Positions 45,331-55,040 of a stretch of 64,000 nt of DNA are shown piece after piece. Both the position numbers and the translations under genes were made by a program. Source of the stretch: Mesorhizobium tamadayense (GTDB lineage Bacteria; Pseudomonadota; Alphaproteobacteria; Rhizobiales; Rhizobiaceae); assembly GCF_003863365.1 (NCBI RefSeq), contig NZ_RQXT01000008.1, forward strand, positions 62,001 to 126,000, read 5' to 3'. Positions within the stretch are counted from its first letter, which is position 1. Each line of letters opens with the position of its first letter. Below the pieces are notes generated by a model, which had not been told where the DNA came from, ran no database searches, and saw nothing but the letters and a program-made list of their open reading frames with translations.

Positions 45331-45738
45331 ATGATGCTTGTCGCGCCCATGAAAAAGCTCTGCCTGATGGTTCTGGCGTCTCTGACGCTGCCCTGGCCGG
45401 CCAAGGCGATGGACAACACGCTTCGCGCCGGCCTGCTGAAACTCGATCCTGAAACTCGTCTCGAACAGCGCTGCGACGCTGAGGTGCTCGATCGGATCAG
45501 CCACGACGACCACAAATTCAAGGCCGACCGTGTGGTGGCCTATGCCTTCGCCACGCCGCAGATGAGCGCCGATGCGATCAAGAGCCCCGGTGCCGCCTTC
45601 CGCAGCAAGGGTCAATGGTACCGGCTGAAGTTCAAGTGCCAGACCGCGCCCGACCACATGCAGGTGCTGCAGTTCCGCTACAAGATCGGTGACGAGATCC
45701 CGGAAACCGACTGGTCAAAATACAACCTTTACGACTGA
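45331..45738 (+). CDS. DUF930 domain protein
   Basis: This 135-residue exported protein has a signal peptide (about 1-26, LPWPAKA). The DUF930 body has DPETRLEQRCDAEVLDRI, DDHKFKADRVVAYAF, GAAFRSKGQWYRLKFKC and a final WSKYNLYD. Two cysteines in the mature part may form a disulfide. DUF930 is a rhizobial family of unknown function. ATGs at 45331, 45334 and 45349 are possible. Confidence 0.85.
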   Translation: MMLVAPMKKLCLMVLASLTLPWPAKAMDNTLRAGLLKLDPETRLEQRCDAEVLDRISHDDHKFKADRVVAYAFATPQMSADAIKSPGAAFRSKGQWYRLKFKCQTAPDHMQVLQFRYKIGDEIPETDWSKYNLYD

Positions 45739-45819
45739 CGGATTGCCCGCGGTGGAACGGGACGGCCGGCAAGCGCTTGTTCCTGTTCGTTCCCTTGACG
45801 TGCGGAAACCATGCACGTA

Positions 45820-45920
45820 GAGCAATCCCAGAAAAAGCGCGCAGTGGTTTTTCCGTCCGGAATTGCGTGAAAACAATGACTTAGAGAGGGTCGGCGATTC
45901 TATCGAACGTTGAGCTGCTC
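45820..45920. repeat. Rhizobial intergenic palindromic repeat, copy 3 (composite)
   Basis: It reads GAGCAATCCCAGAAAAAGCG, then TTTTTCCGTCCGGAATTGCG. ACTTAGAGAGGGTCGGCGAT through GAGCTGCTC follows, related to the second module of copy 2. It lies just upstream of the TerC-like gene. Confidence 0.75.
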
Positions 45921-45976
45921 TACCGTCGGAACATTCGACGATCGATACACGGCGAACAGGGAAGAGCTTCCAGACG

Positions 45977-46636
45977 ATGGATATTTTCAGCGCCGCGAGC
46001 CTGACAGCCCTTCTTCAGGTCATCGCGATCGACCTGGTGCTTGCAGGCGACAATGCCATCGTCATCGGGCTGGCGGCCGCCGGCCTGCCCACGGAGCAGC
46101 GCAAAAAGGCAATTCTGATCGGCGTGTTGGCTGCAACGGTGCTGCGCATCCTGTTCGCGGCGGTCACGGTCAAGCTGCTTGCCATCGTCGGTCTGCTGCT
46201 CGCCGGCGGCATCCTGCTGTTGTGGGTATGCTGGAAGATGTATCGCGAGCTGCGCACCTCCCAAGCCGACGAGCAGGAGGCGACGGAGGCGCTGGCCAAT
46301 TCCGATCTCGACGGCGACAAGGCGATTGCCGGCAAGGCGCCGCGCAAGACGCTTGGCCAGGCGGCGCTGCAGATCGTCATCGCGGATGTGTCGATGTCGC
46401 TGGACAACGTTCTGGCCGTCGCCGGCGCCGCGCGGGATCATTTCTGGGTGCTGATCATCGGGCTCGTGCTGTCGATCGGCTTGATGGGCCTTGCCGCGAG
46501 CTTCATTGCCCGGCTGCTGCACCGCTACCGCTGGATTGCCTATGTCGGCCTGGCGATCATCCTCTACGTCGCACTCGACATGGTCTACCGCGGCGCGATG
46601 GAGGTCTGGCCGCACGTCAACAACGCAGTGAGCTGA
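45977..46636 (+). CDS. TerC-family integral membrane protein
   Basis: This 219-residue protein has about six to seven helices and the family motifs IDLVLAGDNAIVIGLAAAGLP and IVIADVSMSLDNVLAVAGAARDH. The conserved Asp residues sit within the membrane. A charged cytoplasmic loop lies at about 90-125. TerC/Alx proteins are linked to metal (manganese) export and tellurite tolerance; the specific ion cannot be told here. The gene stands alone. Confidence 0.9.
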   Translation: MDIFSAASLTALLQVIAIDLVLAGDNAIVIGLAAAGLPTEQRKKAILIGVLAATVLRILFAAVTVKLLAIVGLLLAGGILLLWVCWKMYRELRTSQADEQEATEALANSDLDGDKAIAGKAPRKTLGQAALQIVIADVSMSLDNVLAVAGAARDHFWVLIIGLVLSIGLMGLAASFIARLLHRYRWIAYVGLAIILYVALDMVYRGAMEVWPHVNNAVS

Positions 46637-46777
46637 CGCCGCCACCTTACGCGGGCTTCGGCCGGCCGATGATCCGGCACTTCGCATTGCGTTTTGCCGC
46701 AGCAAGGGCCAACCCATACCAATGCCGCAATTAGTGTGGTATTGCGCCGCCGATCCCGAAAAAGCCTGGAAAACCTT

Positions 46778-48091
46778 ATGTCTGCCCCTCGTGTCAGTTT
46801 CGTCAGCCTTGGATGCCCGAAGGCGCTCGTCGATTCCGAGCGCATCATCACGCGGCTGCGTGCCGAAGGTTACGAGATCGCCCGCAAGCATGACGGCGCG
46901 GACCTCGTCGTCGTCAACACTTGCGGCTTCCTCGATTCCGCGCGCGACGAGTCGCTCAATGCCATCGGCTCCGCCCTATCGGAAAACGGCCGTGTCATCG
47001 TCACCGGCTGCCTCGGCGCCGAGCCGGAGGTGATCCGCGAGAAGCACCCCAATGTGCTGGCGATCACCGGTCCGCAGGCCTATGAGAGCGTGATGGCGGC
47101 CGTGCATGAGGCCGCCCCGCCGAGCCACGATCCCTATGTCGATCTCCTGCCGCCGCAGGGCGTGAAGCTCACGCCGCGGCATTACGCCTATCTCAAGATT
47201 TCGGAAGGGTGCAACAACCGCTGCACCTTCTGCATCATCCCGGCGCTGCGCGGCGACCTCGTCTCGCGGCCGGCGGCGGACGTGCTGCGCGAGGCCGAGA
47301 AGCTCGCCAAAGCCGGCGTCAAGGAGATCCTCGTCATCTCCCAGGACACCAGCGCCTACGGCATCGACATCAAGTACCAGACGAGCCTGTTCGGCGATCG
47401 CGAGGTGCGGGCGAAATTCCTCGACCTCGCCGAGGAGCTCGGCAAGCTCGGCATCTGGGTACGCATGCACTATGTGTACCCCTACCCGCATGTCGCCGAC
47501 GTCATTCCGCTGATGGCGGAGGGCAAGATCCTTCCCTATCTCGACATCCCTTTCCAGCATGCCTCGCCGCAGGTGCTGAAGAACATGCGCCGTCCCGCTC
47601 ATGGCGAAAAGACGCTGGAGCGGATCCGCGGCTGGCGTGAGGTCTGCCCGGATCTTGCCATCCGCTCGACCTTCATCGTCGGCTTCCCCGGCGAGACCGA
47701 AGACGATTTCCAGATGCTGCTCGACTGGCTGGACGAGGCAAAAATCGACCGCGCCGGCTGCTTCAAATACGAACCGGTCAAGGGCGCGCGTTCCAACGAC
47801 CTCGGCCTGGAGCAGGTGCCGCAGGACATCAAGGAGGCGCGCTGGCACCGCTTCATGCAGCGCCAGCAGAAGATCTCGGCAACGCAGCTCGCCAGGAAGG
47901 TCGGCAAGCGCCTGCCGGTGCTGATTGACGAGGCGCATGGCGCCTCGGCCAAGGGCCGCACCAAGTACGACGCGCCCGAGATCGACGGCTCCGTGCATAT
48001 CCAGTCGCGGCGGCCGCTGCGTGCCGGCGAGATCGTCACCGTCAAGATCGACCGCGCCGACGCTTACGATCTGTACGGTACCGCGGTTTAG
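46778..48091 (+). CDS. rimO: Ribosomal protein S12 methylthiotransferase RimO
   Basis: This 437-residue radical-SAM enzyme methylthiolates Asp89 of ribosomal protein S12. The N-terminal UPF0004 domain starts [18 protein letters not shown] and has the other cluster cysteines in NTCGFLDSA and GCLG. The radical-SAM core has CNNRCTFC, and a C-terminal TRAM domain ends in [13 protein letters not shown]. The [11 protein letters not shown] motif separates RimO from MiaB. ATG 46778 was chosen on homology over an upstream in-frame ATG at 46694. Confidence 0.95.
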   Translation: MSAPRVSFVSLGCPKALVDSERIITRLRAEGYEIARKHDGADLVVVNTCGFLDSARDESLNAIGSALSENGRVIVTGCLGAEPEVIREKHPNVLAITGPQAYESVMAAVHEAAPPSHDPYVDLLPPQGVKLTPRHYAYLKISEGCNNRCTFCIIPALRGDLVSRPAADVLREAEKLAKAGVKEILVISQDTSAYGIDIKYQTSLFGDREVRAKFLDLAEELGKLGIWVRMHYVYPYPHVADVIPLMAEGKILPYLDIPFQHASPQVLKNMRRPAHGEKTLERIRGWREVCPDLAIRSTFIVGFPGETEDDFQMLLDWLDEAKIDRAGCFKYEPVKGARSNDLGLEQVPQDIKEARWHRFMQRQQKISATQLARKVGKRLPVLIDEAHGASAKGRTKYDAPEIDGSVHIQSRRPLRAGEIVTVKIDRADAYDLYGTAV

Positions 48092-48195
48092 ATTCAAACA
48101 TCTTCGAGCGGCCAACACTCGGACGGACCAGCTCAGGATTGATGGCGGGCCGGTCCGGTTTCACCACGTTCCCGCGGGATGGCAAAGCCGCCGAA

Positions 48196-48216
48196 AGGGC
48201 GCCTCTGCGGCGCCCT
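48196..48216 (+). terminator. GC-rich hairpin after rimO
   Basis: An 8-bp perfect stem, AGGGCGCC/GGCGCCCT, has a five-base loop followed by CAGACTGTTGAC rather than T residues. A near-identical hairpin and tail lie in reverse orientation at 49033-49055. Confidence 0.5.
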
Positions 48217-48240
48217 CAGACTGTTGACCGCCGCGTTTCG

Positions 48241-48684
48241 TTAGAGCTTCACCGCTTCGATTGCAGCCAGGGAACGGTCGATCACCTGATTGAGAGTCTC
48301 ATCCAGGCGCATGCCCGTCGATTCGGCCGCGACCACCGACAGCCGTGCAGCAAATCCTAAATGGTAGTCCACGAACCAATCAGGGCGCGGTTCCGGCTCC
48401 GGAAACGGTCCCCACCACGGGGGAAGCTTCGGTATCTTCGGTCGCGTAGGGCACCAATCGTCAAGGTCGTTCAACAGCGCCTTCATATCGAGTCCGCCTC
48501 GCTCGGCCACCCACGCGTAGCGGACAAATTCGTCAGCAACCGCGGCGCCCAGTTCATGCGGCGGCAGCGGCTGAGGATTGAGTGCGATTTGCGCAAGGCG
48601 GCCCTGCGGTCCGCGCGGGATGACATCGAAGATGGCGGGAATGCGTTTCCCGATGATTGCCAAAAGCTTTTTATTCAATTGCAT
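48241..48684 (-). CDS. Hypothetical protein with LNPQPLPP motif
   Basis: The 147-residue product follows a strong AAGGAGG site. The segment LAQIALNPQPLPPHELG is a recurring proline motif in uncharacterised proteins across actinobacteria and proteobacteria. A Pro/Trp-rich block (KIPKLPPWWGPFPEPEPRPDWF) follows, then a helical C-terminus. There is no signal peptide. Function unknown. Confidence 0.78.
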   Translation of the reverse strand: MQLNKKLLAIIGKRIPAIFDVIPRGPQGRLAQIALNPQPLPPHELGAAVADEFVRYAWVAERGGLDMKALLNDLDDWCPTRPKIPKLPPWWGPFPEPEPRPDWFVDYHLGFAARLSVVAAESTGMRLDETLNQVIDRSLAAIEAVKL

Positions 48685-49032
48685 AAGACCTCCTTCTACG
48701 GGCGCTTGTCACGCCAGCTGATTTCGTCTGAACTGCATGATCAGCATGGAAGTAGAGGTCATTGACGTATGTGAAAGCGGTCACGGAACCGGTCACAGAT
48801 ATTGCACCGGACGCGTGAAGGTGTGGATCTCAAGAAAAAGCTGGAGTGAGGTGTGGTTTCAAATACTTGTCGCGCAAAGCCGTCGAACGACCCCTCGCCG
48901 ACTGGCCAACGCTAAGTACAGCTTCCGCCTGAGGCGGGGAGTCTTGCCAATCCATCTTACAAGCGAATTCTGGTATTCGCTCAAGCCATAGACAAACATC
49001 CGCCCAAATCAGACATGGGTCGTCAGCAGTCT
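48685..49032. other. Intergenic region, no feature recognised
   Basis: About 350 bases lie between the start of the LNPQPLPP gene and the terminator of the ABC transporter operon. Short frames exist on both strands but without ribosome sites or similarity. It presumably holds the promoter of the minus-strand gene near 48690-48760. Confidence 0.5.
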
Positions 49033-49055
49033 GAGGGCGCCCACAAGGCGCCCTC
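49033..49055 (-). terminator. Terminator-like hairpin of the BMP transporter operon
   Basis: On the minus strand, GAGGGCGCC/GGCGCCCTC with a five-base loop is followed by AGACTGCTGAC. It lies 26 bases after the substrate-binding protein stop. The stem and tail match the hairpin after rimO. Confidence 0.55.
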
Positions 49056-49080
49056 CTTCGGTTCGAAAATTTGTTGCCGC

Positions 49081-50148
49081 TTACTGCGGCAGCTTGTCGT
49101 CGATGCCTTTGACGTAGAAGTTCATGCCGAGAAGCGTGCCGTCGTCGGCGACCTCGCCGTCCTTCAGCCAAGGCGAGCCGTCCTGCTTGGACACCGGGCC
49201 GGTGAAGGGGTTCCATCCGTCGGCGATCTTCTTCGTGGTCGCCTCCGCCATTGCCTTGACGTCGTCGGGCATGTTGGTGAAGGGAGCCAGCTTAACCGCG
49301 CCGTCCTTGATGCCCAGCCACACATTGTCCGGCTTCCAGGTGCCGTCCAGCGCTGCCTGGACGCGGCTGATATAGTACGGGCCCCACTCGTCGGTCAGCG
49401 CAGTCAACTGCGCGTTCGGCGCGAACTTGATCATGTCGGACGACTGGCCGAAGCCGTGCAGCTTGCGTTCCTCGGCGACCTGCAGGGCGGCGGTGGAGTC
49501 GGTATGCTGGACGATGATGTCGGCGCCCTGGTCGAACAGCGCCTTGGCCGCGTCGGCTTCCTTGCCCGGATCGAACCAGGAGTTCACCCACACGATCTTG
49601 ACCTTGAAATCGGGATTGACCGACTGCGCGCCGAGCATGAAGGAGTTGATGCCCATCACCACTTCCGGGATCGGGAAGGAGACGATGTAGCCGGCCAGCC
49701 CCTTCTTCGATTCCTTGGCGGCGATCTGGCCGAGCACATAGCGGCCTTCATAGAAGCGTGCGTTATAGATGCCGAGATTGTCGCCGGTCTTGTAGCCGGT
49801 GGCATGCTCGAACATCACCTTGGGAAACTTCTTGGCCACCTTCACCTCGGCGTCCATGAAGCCGAACGAGGTGCCGAAGATGATCTTGCACTTCTCGCGC
49901 GCCAGGCGCTCGAAGGCGCGGTCGGCGTCGGGGCCTTCCGAGACGTTTTCGAGATACGCGGTCTCGACCTTGTCGCCGAGCGCCTTCTCGACCTCGAGCC
50001 GGCCCTGGTCGTGCTGGTAGGAATAGCCGAAGTCGCCGATCGGACCCGTATAGACCCAGCAGGCCTTGAGCTTGTCGGCCGCCTCGGCGGTCGCCGCCAG
50101 CGACAGGGCCGCGACCGTGGTCATCAGCGCAATAAGCAGTTTTTTCAT
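49081..50148 (-). CDS. BMP-family ABC transporter substrate-binding protein
   Basis: This 355-residue periplasmic protein has a signal peptide ending ATAEAA near residue 24. The mature protein matches the basic membrane protein/PnrA family that binds purine nucleosides: ACWVYTGPIGDFGYSYQHDQGR, GTSFGFMDA, FEHATGYKTGDNLGIYNARFYEGRYVLG. It is the last gene of an operon with two permeases and one ATPase. Nucleoside (or a related ligand) uptake is the family expectation. The ligand itself is not proven. Confidence 0.9.
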   Translation of the reverse strand: MKKLLIALMTTVAALSLAATAEAADKLKACWVYTGPIGDFGYSYQHDQGRLEVEKALGDKVETAYLENVSEGPDADRAFERLAREKCKIIFGTSFGFMDAEVKVAKKFPKVMFEHATGYKTGDNLGIYNARFYEGRYVLGQIAAKESKKGLAGYIVSFPIPEVVMGINSFMLGAQSVNPDFKVKIVWVNSWFDPGKEADAAKALFDQGADIIVQHTDSTAALQVAEERKLHGFGQSSDMIKFAPNAQLTALTDEWGPYYISRVQAALDGTWKPDNVWLGIKDGAVKLAPFTNMPDDVKAMAEATTKKIADGWNPFTGPVSKQDGSPWLKDGEVADDGTLLGMNFYVKGIDDKLPQ

Positions 50149-50199
50149 CGTGTTACCTCTCTGAGTTAAGCCTTGGAGCTTCCCGTCTTTTTGTTGTCG

Positions 50200-51120
50200 T
50201 CAACGATCCGGAACGAATGGCTGCCCCAACGAAGCCGGCGTGTTCATCATCGTCAACCGCTTGTTGCGCGAGATTAGAACGAGAACCACGATGGTTGCCA
50301 GATAGGGCAGTGAAGAAAGAAACTGTGAGGGCACGGGAATGCCAAAAGCCTGTGCATGAAGCTGGCCGATCCACACCGCGCCGAAGATATAGGCGCCGGC
50401 CAGCACCCGCCACGGACGCCAGGAGGCGAACACTACCAGCGCCAGCGCGATCCAGCCGCGGCCCGCACTCATGTTCTCCACCCATTGCGGCGTGTAGACG
50501 AGCGACAGGTGCCCGCCGGCAAGGCCGGCGCAGGCGCCGCCGAAGATCACGGCGAGATAGCGGTAGCGGATGACCTTGATGCCCAGCGCATGCGCCGACG
50601 AGTGGCTGTCGCCGATCGAGCGGAGGGTGAGGCCGGTGCGCGTCTTGAACAGGAACCACATCACGGCGGCGGTGAGCGCGATCGAGATGTAGAACAGAGG
50701 ATCCTGGCCGAAGATCAGCCTGCCGACGACCGGGATCGAGCTCAGGCCGGGGATGCTGAGGTTTGGCAGCCTGACGCCGGGTTGTCCGACGAAGCTCGTG
50801 CCGATCATGCCGGAAAGGCCGAGTCCGAGCAGCGTCAGCGACAGGCCGGTCGCCACCTGGTTGGTGGCCAGGGACAGTGTCATGACGGCAAAGAGCAGCG
50901 AAAACAGCGCGCCGACGATGATCGCGGCAAGCAGGCCGATCCAGGGCGATCCGGTGAGGTAGCCGGCGCCGAAGCCGCCGACGGCGCCCATGATCATCAT
51001 GCCTTCGACGCCGAGGTTGAGCACGCCGGAGCGCTCGACCACCAGTTCGCCGATCGCCGCGATCAGCAGCGGTGTTGCCGCGGTCGCGATGGTCAAAAGG
51101 ATGTTGACGGTGATGTCCAT
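50200..51120 (-). CDS. ABC transporter permease (nucleoside-type, second subunit)
   Basis: This 306-residue inner-membrane permease of the BPD_transp_2 family has about eight to nine hydrophobic segments. Its start region LIAAIGELVVERSGVLNLGVEGMMIMGA is the signature of the YufQ/NupQ-type subunit. TGLTLRSIGDSHSSAHALG is the ATPase-coupling loop. It starts at the end of the other permease gene (shared base) and is followed by the binding-protein gene after 51 bases. Confidence 0.9.
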   Translation of the reverse strand: MDITVNILLTIATAATPLLIAAIGELVVERSGVLNLGVEGMMIMGAVGGFGAGYLTGSPWIGLLAAIIVGALFSLLFAVMTLSLATNQVATGLSLTLLGLGLSGMIGTSFVGQPGVRLPNLSIPGLSSIPVVGRLIFGQDPLFYISIALTAAVMWFLFKTRTGLTLRSIGDSHSSAHALGIKVIRYRYLAVIFGGACAGLAGGHLSLVYTPQWVENMSAGRGWIALALVVFASWRPWRVLAGAYIFGAVWIGQLHAQAFGIPVPSQFLSSLPYLATIVVLVLISRNKRLTMMNTPASLGQPFVPDR

Positions 51121-52232
51121 CAGCGGGCCTCCTCCAGCTTGGGCGCGGCCTCGAGTTTCGGCGCGGCAAGGCCGATCAGACGAATGCGGTAGTGGATCAG
51201 TGTGTCGCAGCCGAGTACGAAGAACAAAAGCATACCCTGGAACACCCGCGCCACCTTGTCGGAGATGCCGAGCGCGCTCTGCACCGCCTCGCCGCCGAGA
51301 TAGGTCAGCGCCAGCACAAGGCCCGCGGCGACGATGCCCAGCGGATTGAGCCGGCCGAGGAAGGCCACGATGATGGCGGTGAAACCGTAGCCGGGCGAGA
51401 TCACCGGTTGCAGCTGGCCGATGGCGCCGGACACCTCCGAGATGCCGGCAAGACCAGCCAGCGCGCCGGACAGCAGGAAGGTGAAAAACACCATCTTGCT
51501 GAAACCGAAGCCGGCGAAGCGCCCTGCCCTCGGGCTCGAGCCCATCACGCGGACCTCAAAACCCTTCAGCATGCGGCTCATCATCAGCCAGATCGCAACA
51601 GCCGCGACCAGCGCGAACACAAAACCCCAATTGGCGCGGCCGGCATCCGGCATCAGCTCCGGCAGGACAGCCGAGTCGCCGAACTGGATGGTCTGCGGAA
51701 AACCATGGCCCTGCGGGTCGCGCCAGGGTCCGCGCACCAGCCAGTCGAGGAAGAGCTGCGCGACATAGACCAGCATCAGGCTGGTCAGGATCTCGTTGGT
51801 GCTGAAGCGGGTCTTCAGCAGCGCCGGGATGGCCGCATAGAGTGCGCCGCCGACCATGCCGAGCAAGAGCATCAGCGGCAGCACGAGCGGGCCTTCGAAT
51901 TGAGGGAACAGCACCGGGATGATCGAGCCGAAGATGCCACCAAGGATGAACTGTCCCTCGGCGCCGATGTTCCAGATGTTGGCCCTGTAGCAGACCGACA
52001 GGCCGACCGCGATCAGGATCAGGGGGGCTGCCTTGATCGCCAGCTCGTGCAATTGCCACACCTCGCTGACCGGCTGAATGAAATAGATATTGAAAGCCTC
52101 GAGCGGATTGACGCCGAGCAATGCGAACAGAACCGCGCCGGCAATCATCGTCAGCGCGAAGGCGATGAAAGGCGAGAGCACCGAAAACAGCGCCGAGCGC
52201 TGCGGGCGTTTGACCAGTTCGAGGCGCATCAT
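51120..52232 (-). CDS. ABC transporter permease (nucleoside-type, first subunit)
   Basis: This 370-residue BPD_transp_2 permease has an early single helix, then LIAVGLSVCYRANIWNIGAEGQFILGGIFG, the signature of the YufP/NupP-type subunit. The coupling loop LKGFEVRVMGSSPRAGRFAGF is also present. It pairs with the next permease to form the channel. Its ATG overlaps the ATPase stop by four bases, and its own stop overlaps the next start. Confidence 0.9.
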   Translation of the reverse strand: MMRLELVKRPQRSALFSVLSPFIAFALTMIAGAVLFALLGVNPLEAFNIYFIQPVSEVWQLHELAIKAAPLILIAVGLSVCYRANIWNIGAEGQFILGGIFGSIIPVLFPQFEGPLVLPLMLLLGMVGGALYAAIPALLKTRFSTNEILTSLMLVYVAQLFLDWLVRGPWRDPQGHGFPQTIQFGDSAVLPELMPDAGRANWGFVFALVAAVAIWLMMSRMLKGFEVRVMGSSPRAGRFAGFGFSKMVFFTFLLSGALAGLAGISEVSGAIGQLQPVISPGYGFTAIIVAFLGRLNPLGIVAAGLVLALTYLGGEAVQSALGISDKVARVFQGMLLFFVLGCDTLIHYRIRLIGLAAPKLEAAPKLEEAR

Positions 52233-53806
52233 GCCGTCTCCAGGGTGTGTTCGGCGTGGCCGGGTTCGGCGCCGCCCATCAACAGGCCGATCTTCTCGAA
52301 GGTGGCTTCGGCGATCGGCAGCGGCGCGGACAATTCGCCGTTGTGCATGACCGCGATCGCGTCCGTCAGTTCGAACAATTCGTCGAGGTCCTGGCTGATG
52401 ACAAGAACCGCCGAGCCGCTGCGGGCAAGCTCGATCAGTGCCTGGCGGATATGGGCGGCGGCACCGGCATCCACGCCCCAGGTCGGCTGGTTGACGACCA
52501 TGACGCTCGGCTTGCGGTCGAGCTCGCGGCCGACGATGAATTTCTGCAGGTTGCCGCCGGAGAGCGCCGCCGCCTCAGGGTCCGGCGCGCTCTTGCGCAC
52601 GTCCATCGCGGTGATGATGCGCTGGGCGGCGCTGTAGACGGAAGCATTCTTGACCATGCCGCCGGAGCCGACGAAGGACTTGCCGTCGGTCGCGTGGCGC
52701 GACAGCAGCAGGTTCTCCGAGAGCTTCATCCGCGGCGCCGCGCCATGGCCGAGGCGTTCTTCCGGCACGAAGGCGGCGCCCATCAGCCGCCGGCCCGTGA
52801 TCGAAAGGCCGCCGGCATCCTTGCCGCGGATGCGCACGGAACCGGCATCCTGCTGCAGCACTTCGCCGGAGACGGATTCGAAGAATTCGCCCTGGCCGTT
52901 GCCGGCGACGCCGGCGATGCCGATCACCTCGCCGGCGCGTACCCTGAGGTTGATGTTCTTGAGCGGGATTGCGAACGGCGTCGCAGGCTTGCGGGTGAGC
53001 CCGCGGATCTCCAGCAGCGCCGGCGCCGTCTCGATACCTTCGGCTGGCGCGCGCACCACCGGCTTCACCTCGTTGCCGACCATCATGCGGGCGAGCGATG
53101 AGGCCGTCTCCTGGCGCGGATTGCAGTGGCCGACCACCTTGCCGTGGCGCAGCACGGTGGCGCGGTCGCAGATGCGTTTGACCTCTTCCAGCCGGTGCGA
53201 GATGTAGAGGATCGACTTTCCTTCTGCGCGCAGCCGCTCCAGCGTCTCGAACAGCTTGTCGGCTTCCTGCGGCGTCAGCACCGAGGTCGGCTCGTCGAGA
53301 ATGATGAGTTGCGGCGTCTGCAGCAGGCAGCGGATGATCTCGATGCGCTGGCGCTCGCCGACGGAAAGGTCGCCGACCAGCGATTCCGGATCGAGCGGCA
53401 GGCCGTAGCTGTATGACAGCGCCCTCGCCTTCGCCGCGATCGTGCTGATCGGCGAGCCGTCGTTGAGCGACAGCGCGATGTTCTCGGCCGCCGTCAGCGC
53501 TTCGAACAGCGAGAAATGCTGGAAGACCATGCCGATGCCGAGCTTTTTGGCCACGCCCGGGTTGGTGATCTGGACAGCTTGACCGTCCCAGAAGATCTCG
53601 CCCGAGTTCGGCTCTAGCGAGCCAAACAGCATCTTGACCAACGTTGACTTGCCGGCGCCGTTCTCACCCAGCAGCGCGTGGATCTCGCCTCCGGCAATGT
53701 TGAGATCGACATGATCGCACGCCGTCAGCGTGCCGAAAATCTTCGTAAGGCCGCGAACCTCCAGCAGGTTCGCCTTGTCATGATTTGCACTCACAGTGCC
53801 TCCCAT
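52229..53806 (-). CDS. ABC transporter ATP-binding protein, duplicated (nucleoside/sugar type)
   Basis: This 525-residue protein has two ABC cassettes. The first has Walker A GENGAGKSTLVKML, signature LSVGERQRIEIIRCLLQ and Walker B LIILDEPTSVL. The second has a degenerate Walker A region (GIAGVAGNGQGEFFES), signature ALSGGNLQKFIVGREL and QPTWGVD. One weak and one strong site is usual for RbsA/YufO-like ATPases. ATG 53806 was chosen because GGGGA lies eight bases upstream. It is the first gene of the four-gene importer operon. Confidence 0.92.
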   Translation of the reverse strand: MGGTVSANHDKANLLEVRGLTKIFGTLTACDHVDLNIAGGEIHALLGENGAGKSTLVKMLFGSLEPNSGEIFWDGQAVQITNPGVAKKLGIGMVFQHFSLFEALTAAENIALSLNDGSPISTIAAKARALSYSYGLPLDPESLVGDLSVGERQRIEIIRCLLQTPQLIILDEPTSVLTPQEADKLFETLERLRAEGKSILYISHRLEEVKRICDRATVLRHGKVVGHCNPRQETASSLARMMVGNEVKPVVRAPAEGIETAPALLEIRGLTRKPATPFAIPLKNINLRVRAGEVIGIAGVAGNGQGEFFESVSGEVLQQDAGSVRIRGKDAGGLSITGRRLMGAAFVPEERLGHGAAPRMKLSENLLLSRHATDGKSFVGSGGMVKNASVYSAAQRIITAMDVRKSAPDPEAAALSGGNLQKFIVGRELDRKPSVMVVNQPTWGVDAGAAAHIRQALIELARSGSAVLVISQDLDELFELTDAIAVMHNGELSAPLPIAEATFEKIGLLMGGAEPGHAEHTLETA

Positions 53807-54021
53807 CCAGTTTCCCCGGATATGTTCTGTGTTCCCGCTGGTATCGTATGCGCGGCCGGCTTCTGTCGGAAAGCGGCACCCAACTTGAAAGAGCTTCAAG
53901 AATTCCTGCGGAAACTCAAGGGGTAAGATAGGCCTGTTGAGGGCAAGAGGGAAACCGGTAAGCTTTTCGGGCAAACCATGTCTTCAGGCGCGGCAAGGCG
54001 CTGAAGAACAAGGCAGCCGGC

Positions 54022-54999
54022 TTAAGGGATGAGGATGGTCGTGCCGGTCGTCTTGCGGCCCTCGAGATCCGATTGCGCTTGCGCCGCGTCCTTCAGCGCG
54101 TAGCGCTGGTTGATCTTGATCTCCACGGCGCCGCCCAGCACCACGTCGAAGAGCGCTTGCGCCGACGCCACAAGGTCCTCGCGTTTGGCATTGTAGACGA
54201 AGATCGTCGGCCGGGTTGCGTAGAGCGAGCCTTTCTGCGCCAGAAGCGATATCGAGAACGGCGGGATCGGCCCCGACGACTGGCCGAAGCTGACGAACGT
54301 GCCGAGCGGTCTCAGGCAGTCGAGCGAAGCGGGAAACGTGTCGTTGCCGACGGAATCATAGACGACGTCGCATTTCCGGCCAGCGGTGATTGCGGCGACG
54401 CCGGCGACGAAATCCTGCTCCTTGTAGTTGATGACATGGTCGAAACCATGCGCTTTCGCGAGCTCGATCTTGTCGGCGGAACTCGCCGTACCAATCACGG
54501 TTGCGCCGAGATGCTTTGCCCATTGGCCAAGGATCAGGCCGACACCGCCGGCGGCGGCATGGTAGAGGATCGTGTCGCCAGCCTTCACCTTGTAGGTGCG
54601 GCGCAGCAGATATTCGGCCGTCATGCCTTTCATCATCATGGCCGCCGCCTGCTCGTCGCTGATGCCGTCCGGCACCTTCACCACGCGGTCGGCGGCGATT
54701 ACGCGTTCCTCGGAATACGCACCCACGTTGACGGCATAGGCGATGCGGTCGCCGGGCTTCAGCCAGTCGACGCCGGCGCCTACCGCCAGCACCACGCCGG
54801 CGGCTTCGCCGCCCGGGACCAGCGGGAACCCGCCTGGCGGTGGATATAGGCCCGAGCGATGATAGACGTCGATGAAGTTGAGGCCGATCGCGGTATGCCT
54901 GATCAGGATCTGCCCGGTGCCCGGCTGGCCAGGATCGGCGTCCTCATAGGTCAGGACTTCGGGGCCGCCATGGGCGTGAATGCGGATTGCCTTGGACAT
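54022..54999 (-). CDS. qor: NADPH:quinone oxidoreductase (zeta-crystallin type)
   Basis: This 325-residue zinc-free MDR enzyme has TAIGLNFIDVYHRSGLYP near the start and the dinucleotide motif AAAGGVGLILGQWAKHLGA. VINYKEQDF marks NADPH preference. No structural zinc cysteines are present. It reduces quinones by one or two electrons and helps against redox stress. Monocistronic, minus strand. Confidence 0.92.
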   Translation of the reverse strand: MSKAIRIHAHGGPEVLTYEDADPGQPGTGQILIRHTAIGLNFIDVYHRSGLYPPPGGFPLVPGGEAAGVVLAVGAGVDWLKPGDRIAYAVNVGAYSEERVIAADRVVKVPDGISDEQAAAMMMKGMTAEYLLRRTYKVKAGDTILYHAAAGGVGLILGQWAKHLGATVIGTASSADKIELAKAHGFDHVINYKEQDFVAGVAAITAGRKCDVVYDSVGNDTFPASLDCLRPLGTFVSFGQSSGPIPPFSISLLAQKGSLYATRPTIFVYNAKREDLVASAQALFDVVLGGAVEIKINQRYALKDAAQAQSDLEGRKTTGTTILIP

Positions 55000-55040
55000 C
55001 GCTCAACTTTCTCGGGGAAGGACAGGAGCTAGATCTAGGA

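Noticed and set aside
51192..52637. 481-codon plus-strand frame over the ABC transporter genes
   Set aside because: Antisense to permease and ATPase genes with intact family motifs; its His/Gln/Asp-rich product is characteristic of a shadow.
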